From the NCBI RefSeq assembly GCF_052055585.1, contig NZ_CP170485.1:1860001-1924000 (forward strand): a stretch of 64,000 bases of DNA. Reading direction: 5' to 3'. Both the position numbers and the translations under genes were made by a program. How positions within the stretch are numbered: position 1 is the stretch's first letter; each line of letters begins with the position of its first letter. Positions 19,590 through 29,338 of this stretch are shown here, piece after piece. Below the pieces are notes generated by a model, which saw nothing but the letters and a program-made list of their open reading frames with translations, did not search any database and was not told where the DNA came from. The stretch comes from Oceanicaulis sp052055585 (GTDB taxonomy: Bacteria > Pseudomonadota > Alphaproteobacteria > Caulobacterales > Maricaulaceae).

Positions 19590-20378
19590 ATGCGCAGCAA
19601 GGACATGCTTGGCATCGTCAATATCCTGATCGTGGCGGGCGTGCTGGGCGCGATCAGCTATGCCGCCCTTGTGCTTCAACCGCCTGAATACGATCCCAAC
19701 ACGTTGTGCCTGAGCGGCGAACAACCCGCCCACATGGCGCTGGTGATCGACAAGACCGATCTTTACTCCCCCGAGCAGGCCCAGCGCATCGAGGGCCTCG
19801 TTCTGCACAGCCGTGACCGGCTCGATATTGGCGAGCGCCTGTCTCTTTATGAACTCGACGCCCGCGGCGAGCTGATCAACACCAACAGCTTCTCTCTGTG
19901 TAATCCCGGACGCGGCGATCAGATCAATCCGCTCTACCGCAATCCGGCCCGCGTCGAGGCGCGCTATCAGGCGCTGTTTGAGGGCCCGCTGCAAAGCGCC
20001 CTCGCCGACCTTGTCGAGCCCAAGGAAAGCCCGGCCAGCCCCATTATCGAGGCGCTGGCGGATTTGGCGCTGGAAGAGGATTTTGACCCCAGCACGCCGC
20101 GCCGCACCGTGGTGCTGGTCTCGGACATGCTGCAGAACTCGCGCCTGTTCAGCGTCTATGGCCGCGCGCGTTCCGATCTCGCCAACCGCCTGCCCCCGCC
20201 CGGCCGCGTCGCGGCGCTGGTGGAGGAAGAGTATGGCGATGTGCTCGCAGGCGTGCAGATCGAGATCTATCTGATCGAACGCCGCGGCTGGAGCGCAGAG
20301 CAACGCGAAGTCCTGCAAGCGTACTGGTCGGAAGTCTTCCGCCAGCTCGGCGTGCGCGAGGAATGGCGGGCGCTCTAG
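19590..20378 (+). CDS. Membrane-anchored protein with a von Willebrand A-like pattern
   Basis: 262 aa. A single N-terminal membrane segment (about residues 9-29) anchors the protein, with the rest probably periplasmic. The domain pattern MALVIDKTD near residue 52 and TVVLVSDMLQNS near residue 175 matches the alternating strands and metal-site neighbourhood of a vWA/Rossmann-like fold, though the classical DxSxS is replaced by DKTD. Alternative: an unrelated alpha/beta domain. It stands 18 bp before the convergent azoreductase gene. Function not predicted. Confidence 0.7.
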   Translation: MRSKDMLGIVNILIVAGVLGAISYAALVLQPPEYDPNTLCLSGEQPAHMALVIDKTDLYSPEQAQRIEGLVLHSRDRLDIGERLSLYELDARGELINTNSFSLCNPGRGDQINPLYRNPARVEARYQALFEGPLQSALADLVEPKESPASPIIEALADLALEEDFDPSTPRRTVVLVSDMLQNSRLFSVYGRARSDLANRLPPPGRVAALVEEEYGDVLAGVQIEIYLIERRGWSAEQREVLQAYWSEVFRQLGVREEWRAL

Positions 20379-20396
20379 ACCGCCCGCCTGTCAGCC

Positions 20397-21008
20397 TCAG
20401 GCGCTGGCGGCCAGCGCTTTCAGCTCTTCACGCAGACCGTCCTTGCGAGCGTCATCGAACTCACGCCAGCCCGCGGCGTCGATGAAGCGCACATCGGTCA
20501 TGCCCATAAAGCCGAGCACGTATTTCAGATAGCCCGTGGCGTAATCGATCTCGGACCCCAGCGCCGTACCGCCGGTGGGCATGACGATCCAAACGGTCTT
20601 GTTCTTCACAAGGCCTTCCACATACGGATCGCCATCATCAAAGACATACCGGAAGGTCTCGTTTGCACGCGCGACCAGATCAATCCAGGCCTTGAGCGCC
20701 GCCGGGATGGAATAGTTGTACATCGGCGTCGCAATGACGACGTGATCCACGCCCATCAGCTCATTCATGACTTCAGTCGAGACGCGCAACGCCTCGATTT
20801 GAGCCTCAGTGCGCGTGGAGGGCGGCGTGAACGCCGCATCGACAAAGGCCTCGTCCACGAAAGGCAGCGGGTTCGCCACCAGGTCCCGGGTCACGATCGC
20901 GTCCGCATCTCCGGCCAGGGCCTGAGACAGGCGGTCCGCCAGTTCACGGCTGGCGGAGTGGGTGGTGCGACCGCTGGAATACAGGGTCAGAATGCGAGGC
21001 GCGGTCAT
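20397..21008 (-). CDS. azoR: FMN-dependent NADH-azoreductase (copy A)
   Basis: 203-aa flavodoxin-fold quinone/azo reductase that uses FMN and NADH; cytosolic. Family stretches are LYSSGRTTHSASRELADRL at the FMN phosphate site, DHVVIATPMYNYSIPAALKA and TVWIVMPTGG. The frame opens upstream to 21074, but ATG 21008 follows AAGGAG and gives the standard N-terminus. The second azoR-like gene lies 100 bp upstream on the same strand, so the pair is a tandem duplication and may form an operon. Likely role is two-electron reduction of quinones under redox stress. Confidence 0.93.
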   Translation of the reverse strand: MTAPRILTLYSSGRTTHSASRELADRLSQALAGDADAIVTRDLVANPLPFVDEAFVDAAFTPPSTRTEAQIEALRVSTEVMNELMGVDHVVIATPMYNYSIPAALKAWIDLVARANETFRYVFDDGDPYVEGLVKNKTVWIVMPTGGTALGSEIDYATGYLKYVLGFMGMTDVRFIDAAGWREFDDARKDGLREELKALAASA

Positions 21009-21108
21009 GAAAACTCCTTGAGCCATCTGCAATAGAGGGCTCAAGACATGCGGTCCGCGCCTCGCAAGCGCCAATCAATCGCTCACCACGATGTTGTGAG
21101 TGGAAACC

Positions 21109-21723
21109 CTATTCCGCCGCCAACAGCGTTTCGGTGGTTGCGGTGCGCGCCAGCTCCCGCACGGCGTCCTTCTGGGCGTCGTCCAGGAAGGGCCAGCCCA
21201 TGCCGTCGATCACGCGCACATCGGTGAGGCCCAGGAAGCCCAGGATGAAGCGCAGATAGGGCGTTGCGAAATCGGCTTCGGAATCCAGACGCGCCCCGCC
21301 AGATGCCGTGACCAGCCAGACGGTCTTGTCTTTCAGAAGGCCTTCTGAACCGGCTTCAGTGTAGCGGAAGGTTTCGCGGGCGCGGGCGACATGGTCGATC
21401 CAGGCTTTCAGCGAAGACGGGATGGAGAAATTGTACATCGCCACACCGATGACGATGTGATCCGCCGCGTGCAGCTCGGCGATCAGCGCGTCAGAGCCTT
21501 TCAGCGTCTCACGCTGCGCATCACTGCGCTCGGACGGGTCGGTGAAGTTGGCAGTGACCCAGTCAGCGGTCAGCTGTTCTTCGGGGTTCTGCGCCAGGTC
21601 GCGCACAACCACATCGCCGGCGTCACCGGCCAGAGCCTGAGTCAGAAGGTCAGACAGTTCACGCGTGATCGAACCGTCGGTCCGGGCGCTGGTATTGATG
21701 CGAAGGATATTGGGCGCAGACAT
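21109..21723 (-). CDS. azoR: FMN-dependent NADH-azoreductase (copy B)
   Basis: 204 aa, the same fold as its neighbour: INTSARTDGSITRELSDLL, DHIVIGVAMYNFSIPSSLKA, TVWLVTASGG. The two proteins are clearly homologous but well diverged, suggesting an old duplication with different substrate ranges. Start ATG 21723 is preceded by GGAGATG; the 96-bp in-frame extension to 21819 lacks a ribosome site and family similarity. First in the direction of transcription. Confidence 0.93.
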   Translation of the reverse strand: MSAPNILRINTSARTDGSITRELSDLLTQALAGDAGDVVVRDLAQNPEEQLTADWVTANFTDPSERSDAQRETLKGSDALIAELHAADHIVIGVAMYNFSIPSSLKAWIDHVARARETFRYTEAGSEGLLKDKTVWLVTASGGARLDSEADFATPYLRFILGFLGLTDVRVIDGMGWPFLDDAQKDAVRELARTATTETLLAAE

Positions 21724-21836
21724 AATCATCTCCATCATTCTTGCGGCGCCGCCGCATGACATGTCAGGGGATATGCCTACGCCCGTATCCTGTGTGTAGC
21801 CCGCGTTCTGGAAGCTCATTGCTTCCAGAACGGAAA

Positions 21837-23279
21837 CTACTCGCTGGCGGCGTTTTGCTGCGCCTGCGGGCGGAAGTCGGTTTCACTGTCCGCCAGCAGC
21901 CAGACCATCATGGTCCAGGCCGCAACATTCTGCGCCATCTCCTCGGGCACGATCTTGTCGAAGGTGTCGTTGGGGGTGTGGTGGAACTCGAAATAGTCCT
22001 CGCCATTCTGTTCCAGGCGCACCATGGGCACGCCCATATATTGCAGCGGGATCATGTCGGGGCCGCCGCCGCCTTCATTATCGCCCGGCACAACGCCCAG
22101 TGACTGAAGCTCGCGGTGGATCGCAGCGATTTCCGGCAAAGCGTGCTCACCCACATTTGACCCCATGCGCCAGACTTCCCGCGCACCGAAATCGGATTCA
22201 GAACCGATGATATGGTTCGGAATGGTGCCATCTTCCATGCGGGCGTTAGCGTAGGCGCGCGCGCCCACAAGGCCGACTTCCTCGGCGCCGAACAGCACCA
22301 CGCGAATGGTGCGGCGCGGACGGTGCCCGCTATCGGCGATCAGCTTGGCGGCCGCGGTGACGATGCCCACGCCGGCGCCATCGTCCAGCGCGCCGGTCGC
22401 CGTGTCCCAGCTGTCCAGGTGCGCGCCAATGATGACGATTTCATCGGGCGCCTCGGAGCCTTCGATCTCGGCGATGACATTGCCGCTCATCGCCTGCCCG
22501 CGCCAGCCGGCATAGGTGCGCATGTTGATGCGAATGGTTTCGCCCATCTCGTGAAGGCGCTGGATCTGGTCGGCATCCGGGCCGGAAACGGCCAGCGCCG
22601 GAATTTCCGGATGGCGTCCTTCAGGAAAGCTCATCATGCCGGTATGGGCGAAGCGGTTGGTGCTGGTGCCCACAGAACGGATCAGAAGGCCCGAAGCGCC
22701 CCGGTCCTCGGCCATCACCCAGGCGTCGCGACGCTTGCGGTTGGCCCAGCCATAGCCCTCGCCCGTCCGGCTGGCGACCATGCGGTCATTGACGAAGACC
22801 AGCTTGCCTTCCAGGGCGTCCGCGGATGCATCCGAAGCCAGCAGCGAGTCATAACTGTCAAAGAAGACCACTTCGGCCTCAAGTCCGCCCTCAGGCGTCG
22901 CGCCCGCGCCGCCCAGAGAGATGGCGTAGAGCGGCTGGGGATAGGGCGCAGTAATAGCCACTTCCTCATAGACCGACCGGCCACGCGTCCACAGATCAAG
23001 CTCGAACGGCTCAACGCGCACATTCTCGAAATCAAGACGCTCAAGCGTCTCAACAGCCCATTCACGCGCGCGGGCCTCCTGCGGCGTACCCGCCAGACGC
23101 GGCCCCACTTCCGTGGTCAGGGATTCGGTGATCTCATAGGCCAGATCGCTCGCCAGCGCGGTCTGACCCAGGCTCTGGGCGATTTCGCGGGTTTCGGCGT
23201 CCAGCTCGAACACCGCGTCCTGGGCCTGAGCCAGGCTCGCGGTTGATGCCAGGGCGGCGACCATGACGGTGCGCAGCAT
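21837..23279 (-). CDS. Secreted M28-family metallopeptidase
   Basis: 480 aa with a cleavable signal peptide (MLRTVMVAALASTASLAQAQ). A PA-like insert lies in the first half. The M28 zinc-peptidase core shows GAHLDSWDTATGALDDGAG with the first metal ligands, GAEEVGLVGA with the catalytic Glu pair, and FHHTPNDTFDK with the last His ligand. It acts as an aminopeptidase or carboxypeptidase-Q-like exopeptidase in the periplasm. The open frame reaches 23501, but ATG 23279 begins the signal peptide and follows a GGGAGAG ribosome site. It is divergent from the FkbM gene; the intergenic space is about 110 bp. Confidence 0.93.
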   Translation of the reverse strand: MLRTVMVAALASTASLAQAQDAVFELDAETREIAQSLGQTALASDLAYEITESLTTEVGPRLAGTPQEARAREWAVETLERLDFENVRVEPFELDLWTRGRSVYEEVAITAPYPQPLYAISLGGAGATPEGGLEAEVVFFDSYDSLLASDASADALEGKLVFVNDRMVASRTGEGYGWANRKRRDAWVMAEDRGASGLLIRSVGTSTNRFAHTGMMSFPEGRHPEIPALAVSGPDADQIQRLHEMGETIRINMRTYAGWRGQAMSGNVIAEIEGSEAPDEIVIIGAHLDSWDTATGALDDGAGVGIVTAAAKLIADSGHRPRRTIRVVLFGAEEVGLVGARAYANARMEDGTIPNHIIGSESDFGAREVWRMGSNVGEHALPEIAAIHRELQSLGVVPGDNEGGGGPDMIPLQYMGVPMVRLEQNGEDYFEFHHTPNDTFDKIVPEEMAQNVAAWTMMVWLLADSETDFRPQAQQNAASE

Positions 23280-23387
23280 GTTGTCTCTCCCTCTCCGGTT
23301 CGGGCTGACCTTATAGGCGCCTTCGCAAAAGTGAAAACCTGATCTGATGGTATGCGGGCGGGGACAAAACCGTTTATATGTCCGGCT

Positions 23388-24326
23388 ATGACAGAGACGG
23401 CTCCCAATCCCGATCAAGCCTCGCTTGAAACTGATGAAACCCTGGCGATTCCGCCGGCCCCCGAAGGCATGGCCCGCTCGCGCGGCGGACCGATCGCCCA
23501 TGAGCCGCCGACGCCGGAATACGGCGCCTATGCCCCCGGTTTCATCAGCAAGATCGGCCTCGCCATTGGCCGGGCCCTGCCCGCTTCACGCGCCGGTCTG
23601 CGGCTGGCGGGCGCGGCGCGTCCGCTGGCGCTGAACGGTGTGAAAGCCGGGGTCGCCGATGTGGAAGCGCTCGGGCTGAAGCTGCGCCTGCATCCCACCG
23701 ACAATCTGTCGGAAAAGCGCCTGTTCATGACGCCGCAATGCTTTGACCCTGCTGAGCTGGCCTCATTGCGCGCCCTGATGGGGCCGGGCAAGACCTTCAT
23801 GGATATCGGCGCCAATGCGGGCGCCTATTCGCTGGTCGCGGCGAAAGCGGGCGGAGATAAATCGCGCGTCATCGCGGTTGAACCCCAGCGCGAGATGCGT
23901 CGCCGTCTCAGTTTCAACGCGCGTCAGAACGGTCTTGGAAATATCGAGATGGCTGGCGTCGCCCTCGCCGATTACGAGGGCGAGGAAGTCATGCGCATGA
24001 TCTCCGGCAATCATGGGCAAGCCCGGCTGGGCGGGTCCGAGGGCGAAGCGGTACGCGTCACCACGCTCCTGACCCTGATGGACGAGCTGAAGCTGAAAAA
24101 AGCTCATGCCATGAAGGTGGATGTGGAAGGCGGCGAAGCGGCCATCCTGTCCCACTTCTTCGCCAAAGCCGACAAAGACCGCTGGCCGGACCTGCTCATC
24201 CTCGAGCGAGCCGACATGGCCGATGGCCGCGATGCGCCGGACGCCGCCGCCCTCGCCATGCGCAAGGGCTATGGCGTGCGCCATAGCACCCGGATGAACG
24301 TCATCCTCGACCGCACCACCGGCTAG
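23388..24326 (+). CDS. FkbM-family methyltransferase
   Basis: 312 aa. The methyltransferase core starts around residue 130 with FMDIGANAGAYSLVAAKAGG, followed by VIAVEPQREMRRRL and the FkbM-typical MKVDVEGGEAAILSHF. These enzymes O-methylate sugars or secondary metabolites. About 90 residues before the core are poorly conserved and proline-rich at the start. ATG 23388 is preferred over 23352, though no convincing ribosome site precedes it. It precedes pirin and the HEAT-repeat gene on the same strand with 25-bp and 2-bp gaps, so the three probably form an operon. Confidence 0.9.
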   Translation: MTETAPNPDQASLETDETLAIPPAPEGMARSRGGPIAHEPPTPEYGAYAPGFISKIGLAIGRALPASRAGLRLAGAARPLALNGVKAGVADVEALGLKLRLHPTDNLSEKRLFMTPQCFDPAELASLRALMGPGKTFMDIGANAGAYSLVAAKAGGDKSRVIAVEPQREMRRRLSFNARQNGLGNIEMAGVALADYEGEEVMRMISGNHGQARLGGSEGEAVRVTTLLTLMDELKLKKAHAMKVDVEGGEAAILSHFFAKADKDRWPDLLILERADMADGRDAPDAAALAMRKGYGVRHSTRMNVILDRTTG

Positions 24327-24351
24327 ACGCCCCTGACAAAGGACACGTCCG

Positions 24352-25293
24352 ATGAGCTCTCTTGAACGCATTCTCGAAGGCAAGAGCAAGGATCTGGGCG
24401 GGTTCTCCGTCGCGCGCATTCTGCCTGTTGCGCAGCGCCGCCATGTGGGTCCGTTCGTGTTCTACGACCAGATGGGCCCGGCGCAATTCAAGCCCGGCGA
24501 GGGCATTGATGTGCGCCCCCACCCCCATATCGGTCTGGCGACTGTCACCTATCTGTTTGATGGTGAAATGGATCACCGCGACTGTCTGGGCGTGCACCAG
24601 ACCGTCTATCCTGGTGATGTGAACTGGATGACCGCCGGCAAGGGCGTCACCCATTCCGAACGCACAGGGGATGAAGCGCGCGCCAAAGGCATGTTCCTGC
24701 ATGGCATTCAGGTCTGGGTCGCCCTGCCTGAAGACCAGCAGGAGATCGACGCCGAGTTTCACCATCATGGCGCTGGCGAATTGCCTGCCTTCGACATCGG
24801 GGGCGCGCAGTTCAGGCTGATCCTGGGCGAGGCTTACGGCCACACCTCTCCGGTCAAGGTCTACTCCCCGATCGTCTATGCCCATATCGAAGCGAAAGCG
24901 GGCGCCGAATTTGATCTGCCCGAAGGTCATGACGAGCTGGCGATCCACGTGGTGAGCGGGAGCATCCAGACGGCCTCCGAAACACTCACGGGCGGCCAGA
25001 TGGCGATCTACGCTCCGGGCGAGACCACTGGACGCGTCACCGTGACCGAGGATGCGCGCCTGATGCTTCTGGGTGGTCAGCCCTTGGGCGAGCGCTTCAT
25101 GGAATGGAATTTCGTCTCTACATCTCGCGAACGGATCGAGGAAGCCAAAGCCGACTGGCGCGCCTCCATCGCGGGCGGCTTCAGGGACACATACTTCCAC
25201 ATGCCGGTGGATGAGCGCGAATACATCCCCCTGCCTGGTGATCCCGAACCGGGCGAACCGCCTGCCTGCACAGAAGAAAACCCCACCAGCTAG
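24352..25293 (+). CDS. Pirin family protein
   Basis: 313-aa bicupin. The N-terminal cupin holds the metal ligands in DVRPHPHIGLATVTYLFDG and HQTVYPGDVNWMTAGKGVTH, ending in HSER. The C-terminal cupin is more variable. Bacterial pirins are iron-binding proteins, some with quercetin 2,3-dioxygenase activity and others modulating enzymes or transcription. A short acidic, proline-rich tail follows the fold. RBS AAAGGAC precedes the ATG. Middle gene of the FkbM-pirin-HEAT set. Confidence 0.94.
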   Translation: MSSLERILEGKSKDLGGFSVARILPVAQRRHVGPFVFYDQMGPAQFKPGEGIDVRPHPHIGLATVTYLFDGEMDHRDCLGVHQTVYPGDVNWMTAGKGVTHSERTGDEARAKGMFLHGIQVWVALPEDQQEIDAEFHHHGAGELPAFDIGGAQFRLILGEAYGHTSPVKVYSPIVYAHIEAKAGAEFDLPEGHDELAIHVVSGSIQTASETLTGGQMAIYAPGETTGRVTVTEDARLMLLGGQPLGERFMEWNFVSTSRERIEEAKADWRASIAGGFRDTYFHMPVDEREYIPLPGDPEPGEPPACTEENPTS

Positions 25294-25295
25294 CC

Positions 25296-26186
25296 ATGGT
25301 TCAGGACGAGCTTACCCCACAGCTGGTGGCGCAAATCATCGAGCGTGGTCCGCTGGAGGATCTGCAGACCCTGCCCATCGCTCTGGCGCTCGGCCTGCCC
25401 GACCGCGTGGACGTTCAGGCCATCTGCCTTCAGCTCGCCGAGCATGAGGATGAGTATGTGCGCGGCAATGCCGTACTGGCGCTCGGCCATCTTGCGAGAC
25501 TGACCGGCGAGCTTCACGAAACACGCGTGCGCAAAGTGCTCGGCGAAGCGCTTGAGGACGATAGCGAATTTGTGCGCGGCCAAGCCGACAACGCTCGCAG
25601 TGATCTGCACATGTTCCTGGGGTGGGACTTTGACGGCTATGCGCAGTCCCAAGATGACATCGCGCCCGTCTTTCCCGAAGCGCGCTATCAACTTTACATC
25701 ATCGTCGACGCGGAAAGCCGCGTTCTGATCGAGCGCGACCATCAGCCCGGCGTCCTCGCGCCCTCAGACCTCTTCGCCCCTGATCCGCGCGGCCTCAGCC
25801 ATGGCCATAACTGGCGCCTGCCCGGCTTTGGGATGGATGCGCCTCTGTCAGAGAACGCCAAAGCCCTCAACGCCGCCTGGGACGCCCGCAAGGGCACGGT
25901 CTTCGTCAATGAAAGCAATCTCTTTGAAGAAGCCGTTCTGGTTCAGGCGCGCCATGACAGCCCTATCGGCGCCCATGCCCTCGGCGACTGGGTCTGGCTG
26001 AAACTCAGAGCCTATTATTGTGACGGACCGTCCTCAGGCCTCTGGCCCGCCGCCCCCGGCATCGAGCAGCGATGGGTCGAGCCCGCCACGGTGATGGCGG
26101 ACCTGCCCGTCAGCGCCCATGACCGCTACGCCCTTGCCCAGCTCGATGAGTTCTGGATGCGCGAAACCGGCATGGCGTTTTTGTAG
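25296..26186 (+). CDS. HEAT-repeat-containing hypothetical protein
   Basis: 296 aa, cytosolic. Residues about 20-105 form two or three HEAT-like helical repeats (for example DEYVRGNAVLALGHLARLTG and DDSEFVRGQADNARSDLHM). The remaining 190 residues are a mixed domain with aromatic residues (WVWLKLRAYYCDG) and no recognised family. It begins 2 bp after the pirin stop, so it is translated from the same message. A protein-interaction role is suggested by the repeats only. Confidence 0.8.
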   Translation: MVQDELTPQLVAQIIERGPLEDLQTLPIALALGLPDRVDVQAICLQLAEHEDEYVRGNAVLALGHLARLTGELHETRVRKVLGEALEDDSEFVRGQADNARSDLHMFLGWDFDGYAQSQDDIAPVFPEARYQLYIIVDAESRVLIERDHQPGVLAPSDLFAPDPRGLSHGHNWRLPGFGMDAPLSENAKALNAAWDARKGTVFVNESNLFEEAVLVQARHDSPIGAHALGDWVWLKLRAYYCDGPSSGLWPAAPGIEQRWVEPATVMADLPVSAHDRYALAQLDEFWMRETGMAFL

Positions 26187-26188
26187 GG

Positions 26189-27601
26189 CTATTGCAGCCC
26201 CACCTGTCCTTCGAGCCCGTCGAGAAGTGCGGCCGGGTCATAGGCGCGGCCGTTCAGAAAGACCAGAACCGGGCGTGTGATGGCCTGGGGGTCCGCAATC
26301 AGGTCTCCCTCCAGCAACACCAGATCGGCGAGCTTTCCCGCCTCCACAGAGCCCAGCTCATCCTCGCGCCCGACGACCCGCGCGCCGTTCAGCGTCATCA
26401 CTTGCAGCGCTTCAGCGGGGGAAAAGCCCGCTTCCAGAAACAATGCGTAATTTCGCTGATCGCCAAAGCCTGGCAGGTTGTGACGCCCCGGATCGATACC
26501 CGCCGCCAGAAGGCCGCCCGCCTCGAAAAAGGCGCGCTCAAAGGCTAGCGCATTGTCAAAGGAGGCATCGGTCTCGCTTGCACTTTGTGAAAGCTGGGCC
26601 TGACGCGCTTCATACGCCTCCTGAAACGCCGGCGCCAGATACCGCACGATGCGTTCCTCGCCCTGATAGCGATAGGCGAACCGGCTTTCGACGATGGCGA
26701 GCGTTGAGACGAGCGCGGTTCCGTTCTCCACCAGGGTCGCGAAGACGCGCTGCGCCGCATCGCTACCCGCATCCACATGCGCCATGTTCGGAACCGTGCC
26801 GCCAATGCACTCGCCCTCGGGCTTGTCCGCGAGAAAGTCGCTCGCCGAGACAAGGCCGTGCTCGATCGTGTCGATGCCGAGCGCGGATGCCTCTTCAAAG
26901 GTCAGGGAACACAAATGCCCGGCCACGCGCAGACCGTGGGCATGGGCCTCGTCAATGACAGCGGCGGCGATATGGGGTTCGACCCGACGATAGAGCTTGA
27001 TCCAGCCCACGCCCGTCTCCGCCCAGCGACGCACAAAGGCGCGCGCCTCATCCTCGCTGGCGGGCTGCACCATGACCGGCGCATCTCCTGGGCCGCTGAC
27101 ATAAGGGGCCGAGGTCGCAACGCGCGGCGACAGGGCGCTTCCGGTTTCAGCCGCCTCAGCCATGGCGAGATCGGCGATGGGAGAGGCGGCGCCAACCGTG
27201 CGAATCGTGGTCACCCCGCCCGCCAGATACAGACGGCTCGCCGCCCGTTGCAGCAAGGGCGCGCCGGGCATGTGGGTATGGTTATGAGCCCCCACGATCC
27301 CCGGGATCAGGGTGCGGCCTTCGCCATCCACACGGCGCACGGATCCAGAGACATCCAACTCGGAGCTTGGCGCCAGTCGGGTGATGCGCCCGTCTTCCAG
27401 AAGCACGCTCATATCCGGTTGGGCGGGCGCGCCCGTCCCGTCCAGGACGAGCACATGCTCGATCAGAACCGGGCCCTCCTCGAAGGCGAGATAGGGCTCG
27501 ACCGGGTCGAGCCCGTCAGGCGCCGGCTGGACAGCAAGAGCGGTCCCGGCGGAGCCGAGACCGATGACACTCAGAACAACCGCACGCAAAAGCTGACGCA
27601 T
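26189..27601 (-). CDS. Secreted amidohydrolase (imidazolonepropionase-like)
   Basis: 470 aa with a signal peptide (MRQLLRAVVLSVIGLGSAGTALA). TIM-barrel metallohydrolase with the first metal-binding HxH in VGAHNHTHMPG, further His ligands in VAGHLC and DTIEHGL, and the late Asp in AAGIDPGRHN. The C-terminal beta-domain LGSVEAGKLADLVLLEGD is characteristic of the family. Periplasmic hydrolysis of amide or imide bonds is likely; several members act as prolidases. It converges with the HEAT-repeat gene, the stop codons being 2 bp apart. Confidence 0.92.
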   Translation of the reverse strand: MRQLLRAVVLSVIGLGSAGTALAVQPAPDGLDPVEPYLAFEEGPVLIEHVLVLDGTGAPAQPDMSVLLEDGRITRLAPSSELDVSGSVRRVDGEGRTLIPGIVGAHNHTHMPGAPLLQRAASRLYLAGGVTTIRTVGAASPIADLAMAEAAETGSALSPRVATSAPYVSGPGDAPVMVQPASEDEARAFVRRWAETGVGWIKLYRRVEPHIAAAVIDEAHAHGLRVAGHLCSLTFEEASALGIDTIEHGLVSASDFLADKPEGECIGGTVPNMAHVDAGSDAAQRVFATLVENGTALVSTLAIVESRFAYRYQGEERIVRYLAPAFQEAYEARQAQLSQSASETDASFDNALAFERAFFEAGGLLAAGIDPGRHNLPGFGDQRNYALFLEAGFSPAEALQVMTLNGARVVGREDELGSVEAGKLADLVLLEGDLIADPQAITRPVLVFLNGRAYDPAALLDGLEGQVGLQ

Positions 27602-27674
27602 CTCATCTCCCCTGAAGCTGGGGCTCAGGGTGCTGAGACTCGCGCGTCTGGCAAGTTACGGTCTGCTTATAAGC

Positions 27675-29030
27675 CTATTCCGCTGCACGCGGGCCACCGG
27701 ACCGGCGTTGACCGCCGCCGCCACCGCCCCGGCGATGACGCTGGGGCTTGCCGCCGCGCGGCCCGCCCTTGGAGCCCTCACCGCCACGCGGAGCGCTGGC
27801 CTGAGCCTGAGCCTGCCCCTGGCCCTCGCCCTGCCCCTGGCCCTGGCCGCGGCGACCGCCGCGACGACGGCGCTTGGACTTGGCCGCTTCGCCCTTGGGC
27901 ATGGGCGGGGCGTCATTGAGGCCCGGAATGGCGACGCCCATGGTCTTCTCAATGTCCTTGAGCATGACGCGCTCATCGGGCGCGCACAGCGCCACGGCGC
28001 GGCCACTGGCGCCTGCACGGGCAGTCCGGCCGATGCGGTGAACATAGTTCTCGGCGACGTTCGGCAATTCGTAGTTCACCACCAGATCGACGCCGTCCAC
28101 ATCGATGCCGCGGGCGGCGATATCGGTCGCCACCAGCACCGGGGCTTCACCGGTCTTGAAGGCGTCCAGCGCCCGGATGCGCTGGTTCTGGCTCTTGTCG
28201 CCATGAATGGCGTTGGCCTTGTGGCCGTATTTCACCAGACGCTTGGCGACCCGGTCCGCGCCGTACTTGGTGCGGGTGAAAATGATCGCGCGCTTGCCGG
28301 CCTCGGGCGCCATCAGATCGATAAGAGCGTCCGGCTTGGCCGAGGCCTCGGTGTAAAAGACCTTCTGGTCGATCCGCTCGACAGGCTTGGACGGCGGGGT
28401 CACCGCCACGGTTTCAGGGTTGTCGAGAAAGTCATCGGCCAGCTGACGGATCGCCGGCGCCATGGTCGCAGAGAACATCAGCGTCTGACGCTCCTCGCCC
28501 ACCATGCGCAACAGCTTGCGGATCGCCGGAATAAAGCCGAGATCGAGCATCTGGTCGGCTTCGTCCAGAATGACGAAACGGGTGAGATCAAGCCGCGCCT
28601 TGCGCTCACCGAGATGGTCCAGAAGACGGCCCGGCGTCGCCACAAGAATATCAACGCCGCGCGCCAGCGCCTTGATCTGCGGGCCGGCTTTGACGCCGCC
28701 GAACACCACCGTGCTCGTGAGTTTGGTATGGGCGGTATAGGCCTTCACCTGCTCTTCAATCTGGGCGGCGAGCTCACGCGTCGGCGCCAGGATCAGCGCG
28801 CGGCAAGAGCGGCCCGGCGCCTGCTTATTCTCGGTCAGAAGCTGGTGAACCAGCGGCAGCACGAACGCTGCGGTCTTGCCGGTGCCGGTCTGGGCCAGAC
28901 CAATCAGGTCATGGCCCTTCATCACTGCGGGAATGGCGCGCGCCTGGATCGGCGTCGGGGTCTCATAACCTTGTTCTGAAATGGCGGTGAGAATGGACGG
29001 ATTGAGACCGAAGTCGGTAAATTTGGTCAA
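27675..29030 (-). CDS. rhlE: DEAD-box RNA helicase, RhlE type
   Basis: 451-aa ATP-dependent RNA helicase for ribosome assembly and RNA turnover. Motifs in order: Q-motif TPTPIQARAIPA, Walker A AQTGTGKT, PTRELAAQ, LDEADQMLDLGF, SATMAP, and HRIGRTARAG. The last 70 residues are a basic, Gly/Arg/Gln-rich disordered tail (RRRRGGRRGQGQGQGEGQGQ) expected to bind RNA. Start is taken as TTG 29030: MTKFTDFGLNPSIL matches the RhlE N-terminus and GAGG lies at the right distance. ATG 29126 would add 32 untypical residues. The upstream leader is shared with the divergent riboswitch region. Confidence 0.94.
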   Translation of the reverse strand: MTKFTDFGLNPSILTAISEQGYETPTPIQARAIPAVMKGHDLIGLAQTGTGKTAAFVLPLVHQLLTENKQAPGRSCRALILAPTRELAAQIEEQVKAYTAHTKLTSTVVFGGVKAGPQIKALARGVDILVATPGRLLDHLGERKARLDLTRFVILDEADQMLDLGFIPAIRKLLRMVGEERQTLMFSATMAPAIRQLADDFLDNPETVAVTPPSKPVERIDQKVFYTEASAKPDALIDLMAPEAGKRAIIFTRTKYGADRVAKRLVKYGHKANAIHGDKSQNQRIRALDAFKTGEAPVLVATDIAARGIDVDGVDLVVNYELPNVAENYVHRIGRTARAGASGRAVALCAPDERVMLKDIEKTMGVAIPGLNDAPPMPKGEAAKSKRRRRGGRRGQGQGQGEGQGQAQAQASAPRGGEGSKGGPRGGKPQRHRRGGGGGGQRRSGGPRAAE

Positions 29031-29338
29031 GATAACCTCAATGGAGCGCTCTCGGACGACCTCCGGGCGCTGTGTCGTTTTCAATGGGACAACTGGATCG
29101 TTCAGCCGCCGTACAAGGGCGATCATCGCCCACGCCCGGACCTCGTAACGGGAGCGAGACTCGCTCCGGCTGATCCGTCGCCGCGCAACCCGGACGATCC
29201 GGGGCGCGTGCTTGCGTAGCGCCTCCTTGCGCCCAATCGCGCAGAAAGGCAAGCACGCAAGACGGATGCAAATCCGTTTATTATTGATTGTTTATAAAAC
29301 TTCGAGCGCCAGACTGCCCATTCCGGAGCGATAGCTCC
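29031..29338. promoter_or_regulatory. Divergent promoter region between rhlE and the cobalamin riboswitch
   Basis: Contains the long rhlE leader (minus) and an AT-rich stretch TTATTATTGATTGTTTATAA near 29279-29298, a good place for the plus-strand riboswitch promoter. No further gene was recognised. Confidence 0.45.

Noticed and set aside
27630..28979. 449-codon plus-strand frame over rhlE
   Set aside because: Antisense shadow; the Gly/Arg-rich tail of the helicase gives a low-complexity opposite frame.
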